Shown: piece after piece, positions 24,901 through 35,215 of the stretch | How positions within the stretch are numbered: position 1 is the first letter of the stretch | How the letters are laid out: each line of letters starts with the position of its first letter | DNA from: Chimonanthus salicifolius | Taxonomy: Eukaryota; Streptophyta; Magnoliopsida; Laurales; Calycanthaceae | Length of the DNA: 64,000 bases | NCBI GenBank assembly: GCA_013350335.1 | Contig: CM023534.1 | Location: 6,167,542-6,231,541 of the forward strand | Reading direction: 5' to 3' | Program-made: the position numbers and the translations under genes | The notes under the pieces: model-generated | The model's input: only the letters and a program-made list of their open reading frames with translations | Told to the model about the DNA's origin: nothing | The model's database searches: none

Positions 24901-25262
24901 TGAAAATGAACTAACATCTTATTTTGCCCAGGGAATTTGAATATGAGAAGATTATGCATTTGTGGGAGGTTTTATGGACGCATTACTTGTCCGAGCATTT
25001 CCACCTGTATGTGTGTGTGGCAATTCTGAAGAGGTTCTGTAAAAGAATCATTGGAGAGCAAATGGACTTTGACACACTGTTGAAGTTCATCAATGAGTTG
25101 AGTGGCCATATTGATCTTGATAGAACTCTAAGGGATGCCGAAGCTCTATGCATTTGTGCAGGTGAAAATGGTGCTGCTTGCATCCCTCCAGGAACCCCAC
25201 CATCCTTGCCTGTTGAAACTAGATTTTCATATCCTCAGCAAGATGACGATGATTCTCTTTAG
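954..25262 (+). CDS. Rab GTPase-activating protein, GYP7/TBC1D15-like (5' partial, one frameshift)
   Basis: This gene encodes a TBC-domain protein that speeds GTP hydrolysis by Rab GTPases in membrane traffic. I place coding exons at 954-1008, 4865-5266, 14948-15007, 15551-15648, 15748-15858, 21032-21103, 21252-21368, 22412-22561, 24634-24734 and 24932-25262. All have AG/GT borders and matching phase except at one point. Both catalytic fingers are present: the arginine in IDKDVVRT (21255-21257, after the 21103/21252 junction) and the glutamine in GYCQGMSD (21366-21368). Family landmarks include FDQLSLVWGKPRQPPLG, YAYDSTYAEREYL, RLGPNFNRDQNGMHSQLF and GEQMDFDTLLKFINELSG. The N-terminal exons lie off the left edge. 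In exon 15551-15648 the frame breaks near 15591-15597 (expected 99 nt, observed 98), giving an early TAA at 15598. Everything else is open, so this is either an assembly error or a recent lesion. The family call is from recall of plant GYP7-like proteins. Confidence 0.9.
1112..1417 (-). mobile_element. antisense poly(A)-tailed retroposon fragment
   Basis: A run of about 18 T's begins the segment, as expected for an A-tailed insert in reverse orientation. GTAGTTCA followed by T's occurs at 1104-1111 and again at 1418-1425, a short candidate target duplication. No protein domain is recognisable. Confidence 0.45.
1546..4037. mobile_element. solo LTR of a retrotransposon, 2,492 bp
   Basis: The element starts TGTAACGCCCC and ends GGGGTGTTACA, inverted termini with one mismatch and the TG...CA ends of an LTR. 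A perfect 5-bp direct repeat TTTTC flanks it at 1541-1545 and 4038-4042. No second LTR, gag or pol sequence is present, so recombination between two LTRs most likely removed the interior. An (AT)n run lies near the left end (1584-1608). It sits in the RabGAP intron between the exons ending at 1008 and starting at 4865. Orientation is not determined. Confidence 0.8.
1584..1608. repeat. (AT)n microsatellite
   Basis: An uninterrupted run of 25 alternating T and A bases lies inside the solo LTR. Confidence 0.95.
5567..5584 (+). mobile_element. micro-insertion with A tail and 15-bp target duplication
   Basis: Eighteen bases (TTACTGCT plus ten A's) are flanked by AGCAGTAGTGTTTTG at 5552-5566 and 5585-5599. 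The insert resembles the last bases of the L1 at 6319-12725 (TTATTGCTCAAAAAG), so it may be an extremely 5'-truncated L1 copy. Confidence 0.6.
5964..5982 (-). mobile_element. micro-insertion (antisense) with 15-bp target duplication
   Basis: Nineteen bases (TTTTTTTCCGAAAGGTAGA) lie between two copies of TACATTTGAACTTTT, at 5949-5963 and 5983-5997. Read on the minus strand it is a short tract ending in A's. Confidence 0.6.
5985..6318 (+). mobile_element. RTE-clade LINE, endonuclease fragment (left part)
   Basis: Translation with stops gives the series NGVGIVIDGDLRES, IGRIIMLKIILGKETLNIFE, FWSGLGELVKDCKAYLF and IGGYLNGYVG. These align in order with the apurinic-type endonuclease of plant RTE LINEs as I recall them; the normal GGDLNGH motif reads GGYLNGY here, so a catalytic Asp is lost. 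Frame changes and stops show it is long dead. The L1 at 6319 interrupts it, and its right part resumes at 12746. Confidence 0.7.
9311..10085. mobile_element. unassigned insertion block inside the L1
   Basis: L1 ORF2 coding resemblance stops at about 9310 and resumes near 10100. The block between ends part-way with a GC-rich stretch (CCCGCGGGGTGGGGCGTGA, near 9855) of the kind seen at LTR ends. I could not find matching termini or a target duplication, so an LTR fragment is only a guess. Confidence 0.35.
10778..11285 (-). mobile_element. 5'-truncated LINE inserted antisense into the L1
   Basis: The segment begins with a 17-base T run (an A tail on the minus strand). Its minus-strand translation carries a LINE RNase H segment (IIEGDSTNVISWVSNRKFPP, then CASRVASLSLTHL). 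It splits the host L1 motif LRQGDPLSP: TTTGGCAAAGGGATC lies on the left (10762-10776) and CTAGGCAAGGGGATC on the right (11286-11300), a diverged target duplication. Confidence 0.75.
12746..12930 (+). mobile_element. RTE-clade LINE, endonuclease fragment (right part)
   Basis: This continues the RTE remnant of 5985-6318 after removal of the L1 and one target copy: GLHGG is followed by HGLEKGMR, then by the decayed equivalent of the FAxxFxLxxxNTxFxKKxxHLVTF region (NTYFMKKKNTL when frames are switched). It ends in degraded sequence near 12930. Confidence 0.6.
13921..14300 (-). mobile_element. possible antisense LINE 3' fragment
   Basis: It starts with a T run (an A tail on the minus strand) and is followed by sequence resembling other antisense LINE-tail segments here (the block from 19839 has a similar early region, ACAAAAG...GAGCTATACTG versus GAGATATACTG). 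No target duplication found. Confidence 0.35.
15950..16130 (+). mobile_element. tRNA-derived SINE with 18-bp target duplication
   Basis: A perfect 18-bp repeat ATCTACTGATTAGTGACA flanks it at 15932-15949 and 16131-16148. The 5' part carries RNA polymerase III boxes: a box A-like GGGTAGCTCAACTGG and a box B-like GGTCCCAGTTCGAGTCC. The 3' part is non-tRNA and ends TTCTTCGTCATAGAAAAAAA. It looks young, since its target duplication is intact. It lies in a RabGAP intron, and a 24-base scrap of the same tail occurs at 19952-19975. Confidence 0.88.
17560..17886 (+). mobile_element. 5'-truncated L1 LINE 3' end
   Basis: A frame reads through a LINE RNase H C-terminus (TNGVADFFAKSGVDSP), followed by a 3' end close to that of the L1 at 6319-12725 (ATTCGTCTTGTTATCGCTTAAAAAA versus ATTCATCTTGTTATTGCTCAAAAAG, given in parts) and an A tail. 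The left boundary and target duplication were not resolved. Confidence 0.6.
19839..20690 (-). mobile_element. antisense A-tailed LINE-like fragment
   Basis: It opens with a T run and continues with sequence like the 13921 block. No conserved domain could be read, so boundaries and class are uncertain. It carries a 24-base SINE-tail insertion at 19952-19975. Confidence 0.35.
19952..19975 (+). mobile_element. 24-bp remnant of a SINE tail with 14-bp target duplication
   Basis: TATATAGCTATTAC occurs at 19938-19951 and 19976-19989. Between the copies lie only GGTTCTTCGTCGTAAAAAAC plus four bases, matching the 3' end of the SINE at 15950-16130 (GGTTTCTTCGTCATAGAAAA). Confidence 0.75.
21730..21745 (+). 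mobile_element. 16-bp A-tailed micro-insertion
   Basis: GTACCGCTCAAAAAAA sits between ATCACATTACTATCTAT (21713-21729) and ATCACATTAGTATCTAT (21746-21762), a 17-bp repeat with one mismatch. The insert resembles the L1 terminus TTATCGCTTAAAAAA. Confidence 0.6.
23178..23191 (-). mobile_element. 14-bp micro-insertion (antisense) with 15-bp duplication
   Basis: TTTAAAGATGGTTG lies between two perfect copies of TTGTTAGATCATTTT, at 23163-23177 and 23192-23206. Confidence 0.5.
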
Positions 25263-25489
25263 GTGAGGGCAGAATGCTTTCGTCTCAAAAGCATCTATAT
25301 ACATGTAATTAACATTTACCAATATGGTTTGGTTGTTTGGCATATCATCAAGAGGCATTTTATGTAACTGCAATTGATTATCCTTAGCTGTAATTGTATT
25401 CATATCTAGGGTGGCGTCTTTATGCAAGATTCACAAATGGCTGTGGATGGGCCTTTGATCCAGATATATGTGGGCCTCAAAGTAGGCTC

Positions 25490-25495
25490 AATAAA
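25490..25495 (+). terminator. candidate polyadenylation signal of the RabGAP gene
   Basis: AATAAA lies about 230 bases after the TAG stop at 25260-25262, a usual 3' UTR distance in plants. No other signal of this form was noticed closer. The assignment is inference, because plant poly(A) signals are loose. Confidence 0.35.
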
Positions 25496-27444
25496 ACTAG
25501 TACCTATGATCTTTTGTTTCTTCCCATTGAGGCTGACATGCGGCACAACCCCACATATTTTTGGATGAGTATTATGAGGTTCGCTCTGGCGAACTTTTCA
25601 GGAAAGAAAGCTTTATTAGTCATGTTTTAGGATCTACTCAACTATTTCAATTTCATTTACAGCGAATAGGGGTGCAAGTTGGGTTGGGTTTTATCGAACC
25701 CGCATGGATCCAACTTGAAAATATTTTGGGTTCGGTCTAAAAGCCTTGGGTGTAGACTGTAGACATGGATCGGTTTTAAGCTTTAAATCCCCCTGGAAAT
25801 TTTTACTCGGCATTGGTCAATATAGCCAACTCAGATTTTTTAGTCCTTTCGAAGAAATGCTAAAATTGCTGCTTATTTCTCACTCTTTCCATTTTCATTC
25901 TTCGACAAATCCCTCTTGGCCTCTCACTCTTTCTACCACTTGCATTTGTCATTTTTACAAAGTTCTCTCCAGTCCCTCTTATTCTCGTTGCCGCTCTCGG
26001 CCTCTTGTTGCTGCTCAAAGTTTTTGGGTATTTTTCATCCCTTGGTAAAAAAAATTCAAAATGGACAAATTTAAAGAAAAATGAGGTTATAAAAGAAAAT
26101 ACCTATCAAACTTGAAAAAAACTTGTTTCTGGATATTCTTACTGTCATATATCCTAATAGTTATTTTTTTAAAAAAAAAGAGAAAAGTAAAAAATTGATT
26201 GTATAGACCATTATGTCCGTTTAGACTATTTTTCATGGGCCATATGGTATCATGTCATGGGATGTGTAGAGATACTGTATCTCGGCTGGATTTTTTTCTC
26301 TTCAAAATTCTTGTTTTTTTTTTCGGAATCTCGGTGACTTTTTTTTTTGAAAAAAATCATTCAAAAAAAAAAAAAAGGCTGTTTAAAAAAAAAAATTAAA
26401 AAATATAAATATCGACTGAGATTTTGACCGAGCCCACCACTAAAAAGAAATTGGCCTGAGATCTCGGCCATATCAGCTGATTTTTTTTTTTTTTTTTTTA
26501 GGCTGATACGCATCTCGGTCTTCGAAAACCCAAGATTTATACCCTGCACGGTATAGGCAGGCACAAGCAATACATATAACCCAAGATTTAAGACTATGCA
26601 TTGTCCGATACAATACATACACCATTTCTTTAGCTATTGATCCTCATTTAATAAAATTTTGTGCCAAACTTCACCAGATTGTACCCACTTGGTTTTGGGA
26701 CTTGTTGGGTTAGATCAGGTCATACTAAGTATAAGAAATATAGTTCGTCACCCTTTAAGGATGGTTGTCTGCTCATTCAAGGATATGAATTGATGATCAT
26801 ATGGTCGATTGTCCAGTGCTTGCTAGTGTTATTGAAAATATAGACAAAATTTTCAGTTAAATGCACTTGTAAATAAAATTTAATAATTTATCTATTGTAT
26901 TATTTGCAAAGACCTTCTATTACTATCTAAAATTTACAATGTCTTCTAATATTAAAAGAACTTCTCTAATAAAATACTTTTAGTTAGACCATTCTACTAA
27001 AACAACTTAATGAAAAATACAAAAAAACTCACCCAATTAAGCAAAATATATATGGGATTACATAGATTCTGAGTGGGTGAATACTGAAATTTTACATTTA
27101 TCTAATTATCCTACATATTTTAATTAAATAACTTATTTTTAATAAATTTTTAAGAGTATATGTGGTAAAAAATATTTTGCTTGTACAGTGATGAGCAGAA
27201 GGGGCGGCGTTTCGACATTGCTTGTTCCGGAGGAAGAGAAAATGACTCGCCGATCCCCTCTTTCCCATCGTATGTTTCACTTTCTCACACCCTCTTCCTT
27301 CAAATCACCTGCTTTCGAATTTCTATTTGGAAGCATGGAAAAGAAAGTACTTTCCTTGAAAAATAATTTCTTTTAAACAAAAAAGGGGTAGGCCCGTTTT
27401 CAACTTTCAGATTGAAACTAATCAATTTTCAAGAAATTAATTTG

Positions 27445-27497
27445 CTCTCCATGCATTGAATCCATGCCGAGCTCTGCTTGCTTTCATGCATGGAGAG
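27445..27497. repeat. 12-bp perfect inverted repeat, possible MITE core
   Basis: CTCTCCATGCAT (27445-27456) and ATGCATGGAGAG (27486-27497) can pair around a 29-base loop. Weaker flanking inverted motifs (GCTTTCTTGCAAAATAAGC and GCTTATTTTCCAGGAAAGC, about 27499-27585) suggest a decayed MITE, but no clear termini or target duplication were found. Confidence 0.5.
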
Positions 27498-30127
27498 TGC
27501 TTTCTTGCAAAATAAGCTGATTTAACTCAAACGCGATATTGGTTAAAGATTTCGTTTAAAAATGCTTATTTTCCAGGAAAGCATTTTCCTTTTATTCATC
27601 CAGGAGAATTTGGTATTATTTATTAGTATGAGAGAATTAGAATCAATCCAACCCAAAACCCACGATGTTCAAAGGAGCCTGCTGCCCTTTTTTTTCTTTT
27701 TGGCGTCAATTAGACGAATGGTGTAATCTTGGGAGGGAGACTGCTAGTTAGACTGAAGTGGATAATTCTCATTCTTTTATCTATTGGTAGGCAATCTGAA
27801 TCTCTTCCCTTAGAGGACTGGTAGACTATGCAACTAGTTTGTAATTCTTGATGCATGGGAAATGCATTTCAATGGGCATGGTTGAAAAATGTGCTGAATT
27901 GGAAGTGTATTCATCCCTTAATTGGACGGCGAGCTGCTCCCTGATGTCCCTTACTCAAGGCCGCCTCAAATAATATTGCTATTGATTATGGTAGTAGATG
28001 ATATTTGCAAAGATGAATTTCAGAGAGACGAAGAAAATTGTTTTTTTATTTTTGGGTAAGATTTCAGAGGACAAACCCAAGTTTGCTAAATATAGTTTCC
28101 ATGGTCGAGCTGGGTCTGATTGTCTGCTTGGTTCTCTCTCCTACCCCAGCTCTGGTAATGGGGGTCTTACAGCCAAAGGGTGTTCTCTGTGCTCGCTCTT
28201 CTGTGGAAGGAGGTGGGTCTTTGGGACATCTTTGATAGCTGCCTCTAGTTTTTAGTGGACATCATAAATAGACTGCCCCTAATGATGGGCTATGTTGCTT
28301 GGACACTTCAATATAAGCAACCATGCTGTGTCCCGGGCATCGTAGATACTGTTTTTTTTTAAAAAAATTTACAGGTAGAAAATCGCAGGATACCCAATGT
28401 AAAACTCCCACTATAGATACTGTTTTTTTATCGAAAACAACTCTCATTAGGTCGTTTGTGCACATATTTCTACTAGCTGGAGTAATTGAAAACCCAAGCA
28501 GTCGTTTAACCCACCAACACTTCTCATTTGAATCTTTCCTTGAATTTTCGATCTTTATTACAATGTTACTACTATTCTGGTGGGATCTTTACTTGGGGTG
28601 TGTTTTTTTATTTGTGGGAATTTCATCAGGTCATGGCCTATTCATGTTGGGTCCAGGTCCTGTGTTTTGCACACATGCTTTCGCGCACACAAACACACTC
28701 TTTCTCTCACACACACACAACATATTTCCCAGTTTTTTCTGAGATAAATTTGAAAATCAAGTAGATTATAAAGCTTTTGGGATTTGAGGTCTTGATTTGT
28801 TGTACTTTGTATTTCATAATGTGATTTCTGAGGTGAGTTTGAAATTTGTGCATAAATGCAGCAATTTACTCTCTGAGTCTCTGTTGCTCTTTCACTTCTT
28901 TTTTTTTTTTTGCCATTTGAATGGCTTGCCATCTTGGGCAAGCATGTGTGCCTATGATCCTTGGTCAGAACAATGGTTTCAGGATTTGATTGGTATCAAT
29001 CACTTCTCTTTTTTTTAATGATATCAATCAATTCTGTTGAGATGAAAACAATGATAGAGGGTTCTGTAACATGTGAAGCAAATCATTCACCGTTTATTTC
29101 ATCTTTTATGGGAATCTTATATGTGACAGGAGTGGGAAAGATCAAATCCTGGGCGTAGACCCCAATATATTCCCCCAGTTTAGCCCAATGAAAACGCCCC
29201 TGCTTTTAGTAAAAAGGAAATTTAAAACTGCAATAGAGGATTTTTCAAAGTGTAAAATCTTTTTTTCATCAAGGAGAGTGAATTTTGGCTACTTAATTGA
29301 TGATTCTGTGAATCCGACCAAAATCAAATTCTAATCACGTCAAATTCGATTTCGACTTTGTCTCAACATGCCATTATTCAGGATATGCAAATGGGGTTTA
29401 CACATGTCCTTAGAATCAGTTCCGTAAGGCACGAGACACCTTGGCAATAAAAAAAAATAATAATAATAATCACCCCAAGCCAGCTTGGGCCACTTATCAT
29501 ATCATGAGATGAGATAGGAGATAGTATTAGTTTCTCTTTGGATGATAAATAGCCGATAAAATAGCAATACGTTCCAATTGGCCAAGTGATTACGAAATGG
29601 TGGGCCCGACTGACGGCAGTGGGATAATATAATAAAAAAAAAGGGTTGGTTCACGGATCCACGTGACTCCAAAGCCAACCAGCCAGTCCCTCAACTGTCG
29701 TGAACAAAATCTCTTCACGAGACATTATTGATTGGAAAATAATACACTCCTTTCTTATCTTCTCACACTCCACAAAGTTCTCATATTTTTAACCCAAAAG
29801 GGGTCAAGAAGGTGTTTGTCAATAAGCTTCAGAAAGGTATTTGCCAATAAAGAGAAAGGCTTTGAGTTCAATTCATACTCCACATTTTTATAGGCTACTC
29901 TCTTTAGTTGCTTACCTTATACAAGGTCTCAAACCCACAAGTCACGCACACGATCGATCCAACGAGTCAGATCTTCTGACTGATATCATGTAGAAACATA
30001 TTTCACCACACACAATATATCATAAATAGCACTAACACAGGAGATTTAAGTGAAAAACCTCTTGAGCAAAAAACCACAGAAAAAGATAAACTGTTTATTA
30101 TTATGTTGTCTATCAAAATACACTGGC

Positions 30128-30154
30128 TATATATATATATATATATATATATAT
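30128..30154. repeat. (AT)n microsatellite
   Basis: About 27 alternating A and T bases. Confidence 0.9.
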
Positions 30155-30318
30155 GATCCTAAATATGAAATGACCAATATTTTCTCAATGAACATATGGA
30201 CCCCTTGGTCACATAAAAAAATTCTCATATATATCCATTTCCCCATTTTTTTTTGTGGTCAAAATATTTGAGTTCGATGCAGCTGTGATTCAGCATTAAT
30301 ATTTAGGTGTTCGGGAAC

Positions 30319-30428
30319 ATCTGAAAGTGAACTTCTATAAAAATCTGTAGAGCAATTAATCTGGTTGCAACACTTCTACAAAAATCTGAAAGTGAACTTC
30401 TATAAAAATCTGTAGAGCTATTAATCTG
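30319..30428. repeat. 45-bp near-tandem duplication
   Basis: The unit beginning ATCTGAAAGTGAACTTCTAT occupies 30319-30363 and 30384-30428 with one substitution; a 20-base spacer separates the copies. Confidence 0.9.
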
Positions 30429-31261
30429 ATCTAATCCATTTAAATAGATGATCCAGTATAAGATGGGATCAACGAAAAGTCTACCCATAAAATCAGAAGA
30501 CTGTCCCACCATCTTTTTCTTTCTCTATAAGCAAGCAAGAAGAAGAAGAGTAAAGAAGAGGGTCGGGTTTATAATTTCAGAGTGCTAAGTGGGAAGAAAA
30601 AGAGTGAAATTCAGAGATAAATTGAAGCTTGAGGTGTGGGAACCCATGGCAGATAGACGAAGGAAGGATTGCGATTAGCGGTGATGAGAGAAGGGGTGAA
30701 AGGTTGCCGGAAATGGTGAGACCGGTGAGAAAAATGGAGGCTAGAGGGGAACTTTGGCTGCCGGAAATGAGAAGAAGAAGAGGAGAGGAACGGAGACAGA
30801 AGAAATGAGTGGAGGGTTTTATGCATTTTCTCATTTCAAGACTCTGCCTCTTTTTTCACTTGAAAATCAAACTCATCAAATGAATTTCAACTGTTAATTT
30901 ATGAAATGATTATGTCACTTTTATTTCATGTAATGGGTTCACTCAAATGTTCTTTAATTGGTATAGAATTTAAAATCGTCTCCACTTAATTATAGAATAT
31001 TTTTTAAGTTTTTTAAATTTTAATGATTTCAAATTATTTTTTATATACTAAAGTTTTTCTAGTGGTAATAAAAGAGATTATATTAAACTAAAGAAAACAA
31101 CACAAGTGGAAGAGGGGTTTAAGAGGCTTAAATCCAAGAAACTAAATAGCAAACACAAAATAAAAATACAAGGAAGATATACTCAACCCCTCGAGATTAC
31201 AAATGGAATGCTTCATTGATAGTTGAGTCTGTCTCAAGCTTAACAAAGAAATCTGCCATAC

Positions 31262-31465
31262 CAACTCAGAGGGAGTTGGTCTGACAGTCAAGAAGCTCTC
31301 TTCATGTGAGGAAGTCTTGAGTTCGATTTACGCTCTAACCTTTCTGGACAACTCTTCATGGGGTTATTCATCAACTTATCATGTGTGTGGATTGAGAGGT
31401 TTACACATATTCGTGTGATTAGTCTCACTTCAATGTAGAGTAGGGATATCCATGTTCCCAAAAAA
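31262..31465 (+). mobile_element. SINE, longest copy of a family dispersed in this window
   Basis: The 5' part contains a box A-like GGAGTTGGTCTGACAGTC and a box B-like AGTCTTGAGTTCGATTT. The 3' part ends GATTAGTCTCACTTCAATG, then AGAGTAGGGATATCCATG and an A-rich tail. The same tail recurs at 34275, 36086, 41388 and 49505. No target duplication is clear. Confidence 0.65.
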
Positions 31466-32875
31466 AGAAAAATCAACCACACCGTTGGATGACCATCTGG
31501 CATGCTCGAAAGAGACCTCTAATCCGGTTCACAAGTTCTTAATTTCCATCATTACTGTTAATAGTTCCAAGATAGTCTCTTCATCCTCCTAGCCCATTTG
31601 GTAGCGTTTACCTTATTTACTGAAGTTTGCATCCTATATGCTGCTCTACATTGTCTATATGATGGTTCTTTGAATGGTTTTTAATCTATTCATATGGAGA
31701 TCATAGAAGACTAGAAGTCATGTTTTTAGACTCTTTAATTATTTTAAATTATTTTAAATATTAACAAGTTGCATCCTACAAGACCCTACATTCATTCTCT
31801 CTATTTCATGTCCTATTTAAAGACCTTAAAATAAGTATAAAACTTCATAAAATCATTCAATCTAATCTTATACCATGCTTTTTAAGCTCTCACAATTTTG
31901 AAAATTTGAAATTATTTTTGAAATATTTAATATTCTTCAACATTTTTTTTCTTTTAGTAGTTATGGGATAGTTAATATTTACCCTTTAAATGAAACTCAT
32001 TTTGATCCGATATTAATTTATAGATATGCACGTACTACATAAACTATAACTTAAAATATATAAATTTAAATAAAGACATATTTTTTACAGTTTATATTCT
32101 GTTGCATATAAATTATAGAATGTATAACTTAATTTTAATTCATCATTTAATCAAATGAAATAGATATAATGTCTCTTTACTTTTAAAAAATATTTAAAAT
32201 ATATATTTAAAGTAATAGTAGGTAAAAGAGAAAATTGGTAATCAAAATAGCATGAGCATATGCAAAATGATGAGAAATTATTTTAGTTGAAAGAGACATT
32301 GGAGAGATAAGAAAGCACAACTTAAATAAAATTTTAAATGCAGATAAAGACAATATATTAGAGTATATAAAGAAATGAAGTGTTATAATTATGGTTAATG
32401 TCATTTGCTATTTACTTGGAATTAAAATATAATTAGGTTAATAAATTATTACTATTATAGCTGAAGACTATATAGTTGAACATAACTGAGTTACAAACTA
32501 TTTCGATTAAGGCCTCTTCTGTCGACTTGTGGACCCCACTTCAGATCCCAATTGCTGCAGATAATTGGACTGGGCCCACCAATATATTCACTGAGGCTCA
32601 GGACTGTATAAAATTTTCAGCTATTGCCAAGTTTCTGTACACTGCACATGGCTCTGGCCTTTGCTAGAGTTGAGTTCTCCCATCCTTCGGTCTCACTTAC
32701 TTTTAGTCATTAAAGTTCAAAATTGTTAGAATTTAAAAACAATTTAAAAAATTCATATTTCTGGAGCCTAAAACATGATTTCTATGATTGGATTGATGTG
32801 GGTTTTTTGGATATTATGTTTATGAATGAAGAAAATATATGTAAAGTACTTATAGTATGGGACAGGGGTACAGAT

Positions 32876-33090
32876 ATTGGCCGATATCATTCGGTATTCA
32901 AGAGCTGAATAAAAACAGTCAATACGTATTGTATCGGCCATTCAGTAATCATATCGGCCGATATGGTCGATATCTCACCAAATCATATCAGTCCGATATC
33001 GGCCGATATAATTAATATCAGTATTTAAAAAAAAAAAATCAAAACGGTGATGGGTCCAGGTTAAAATATCGGCCGATATTTATATTTTCA
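32876..33090. repeat. cluster of ATATCGGCCGATAT palindromes
   Basis: The 14-bp perfect palindrome occurs at 32951-32964, 32996-33009 and 33066-33079, with partial copies nearby (TTGGCCGATATC near 32878, TATCGGCC near 32930). A looser relative of this sequence style appears near 26420-26520 (GATCTCGGCCATATCAGC). The block is probably a degraded repeat of unknown class. Confidence 0.7.
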
Positions 33091-33544
33091 AACTTAAAAA
33101 AAAAAAAAAAAAACAGTTTCTTTTTTGGTTTTTTTTATATATTTTTAATTCAGAAAAAATAAAATAATACTGATATTTACATAAAAATATAGGAGAAAAA
33201 AATCATAATCAGCCGAATTATCGACCAAGCCGATTTTTTCACCCCTAGTGGCTGGTATAGGGTAAAGCTCGGGTTCAAATAGAATGTAAAAGTTTAATAA
33301 ATAAAATATAATATGAAGTTATGAAAATATGACAAACTAAAAAGAGTTACTTGTGTAATTGGATTGTGATACTCATTTGAAGATCTTTACAATCGAAATT
33401 AATGACAAATACTGACACGTAAAAGTATTAGAAAATTGTTTGAGACGTTTAGTCCTCTAATTATTCTCCTTTTGTAGGTATCTTAAAAGAACATGACATA
33501 TATAATGAAAATATCTTTGACATGTAATTTAAATATATTTCTTT

Positions 33545-33690
33545 TCAGGAAGTGGGAGGTGTCAGATTCAAATTTTATGAGCCATGTTTTCGCGTGGGGT
33601 GCCCTAAAGGCAGTGGGTATCACGTATGAGAGTTTTGTAATGGATTTCCTACCGTTTTCGACATGTAAATTTAATATATAATATAATATA
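33545..33690 (+). mobile_element. SINE-like element, diverged copy of that at 34485
   Basis: The segment TTTTCAGGAAGTGGGAGGTG...CATGTAAATTT aligns throughout with the element at 34485-34638. No target duplication is evident. Confidence 0.4.
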
Positions 33691-34274
33691 AATATGAATT
33701 TTATATATTATAAATTGCTAGCCTCAGCTAAATGGCCTTGACCTTGACACTGACAGTTCCATTCAAGAATCCATCCATCACATGCAAGCATGTATAATAA
33801 TACAATGTAGAGAGACAACAATAAGAAAGACAATACAGACTACATTGGCTTTTTAGAAGTAGGTCCACAACATGGCACCAGCCTGTTCCAGGCTTGGGGA
33901 GAATGTAATTTAATCCATTAATGGTTATCTGGACAAAGAATGTTATACTTCAAATATGGTAGTAAATTTGTGGGTCCCAACCAATTTTGTACAAATAATT
34001 GAATGCAACTGGTAAGTAAAACTTTCACAGTAGGGACATTTATATAAAATTTATCAAATAATACATTTTGTTAGATGATAAAATTGATGAAATCATCATA
34101 TATATGATTTATTTTCTTTCTTCTAGATCAAATATACAAGTTATAATATGGGTTTTTAAAATAGGATGTATTTTGTATTTTAGCAATAAATAACTTTACC
34201 AGGCTTATAAAGTTAAAAAGAAATTATATAGGAGATTAAATTGATTGGCTAACCTAAATAAGCAATATCACGGA

Positions 34275-34352
34275 AGTTTACACATGTATGTGGAATTAGT
34301 CTCACCTTCAATGTAGAGTAGGAATACCCATATTATAAAAAAAATAAACCAC
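34275..34352 (+). mobile_element. 5'-truncated SINE tail (family of 31262)
   Basis: GTGGAATTAGTCTCACCTTC, then AATGTAGAGTAGGAATACCC and an A-rich end match the 3' part of the copy at 31262-31465. Confidence 0.6.
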
Positions 34353-34484
34353 ATCACATCTGAATTAGAAAGAACTCAAAATAAAGCCCTTGATTTATAA
34401 TTATTATTTTTATAAAATGATATGAAGGATTGAATGTCAAAAACCAAAATATAATTCTTCACTGTAAAGTAAAACTGAGAATGC

Positions 34485-34638
34485 ATATATTCTCCCGCTT
34501 CAGGAAGCTGGAGGTGGTAGGTTTAAGCCTTAATGACTTCATTTGGTGTGCTCTAAGGGCAATGAAACTCACCTGTAGAAGTTTTACATTGAATTTTCTA
34601 TGGTTTCCCAAAACATAAATTTAAAAAAAAAATAATAA
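34485..34638 (+). mobile_element. SINE-like retroposon with 15-bp target duplication
   Basis: TAAAACTGAGAATGC flanks it perfectly (34470-34484 and 34639-34653). It contains a box B-like GGTAGGTTTAAGCC and ends in an A-rich/AAT tail. A diverged relative lies at 33545-33690, so this is a family. Confidence 0.65.
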
Positions 34639-35099
34639 TAAAACTGAGAATGCTTCTAAAATTATGTAGATGCTATTTCTATTGTGAATGGCCCGTCCAT
34701 AATTCCACGTACCAAACTTTTATATTTTCGGTATTGCAGGTGAAGGGCAAAATGGACATCATAGTAAAATCCGTGTATGTATACATAAAGTACTGATGGA
34801 GGGATCGTTGGCCAAATTCTTTTGTTAAAATCTCTTGAACCATCTTTTTTCTTAAGAATCTTTCGTGTGATCATATAAATATTAGAAATTACAATTATTA
34901 AATTTTGGAATTTGATAAATATATTGATACTTTCATAACAATGGACATTGGTATACTTTTCCATCATTTAGATAATGAGTAACGAATAAAAAGATAAACT
35001 TATCTCTCTTATTATCAAAAACAATTATCCTTGTGAAAAATAAAAAATACCACTAATCGGTTGTTCAATTATTATTTTTTCTGGATTAACGTGTGGGAA

Positions 35100-35215
35100 A
35101 CTCAGACACATTCTTACTAAAACTCCCACGGATGACCCATTACCCCTAAGGCACATCAAGGTTAGGCCACGGGAGCTCAAACCTGTAACCTTTCCGATTG
35201 TTCGACTTCATTTTT
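35100..35215 (-). mobile_element. possible antisense SINE remnant
   Basis: On the minus strand GGTTACAGGTTTGAGCTCC resembles a box B and is followed by a C/T-rich body. No boundaries or target duplication were found. Confidence 0.3.
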
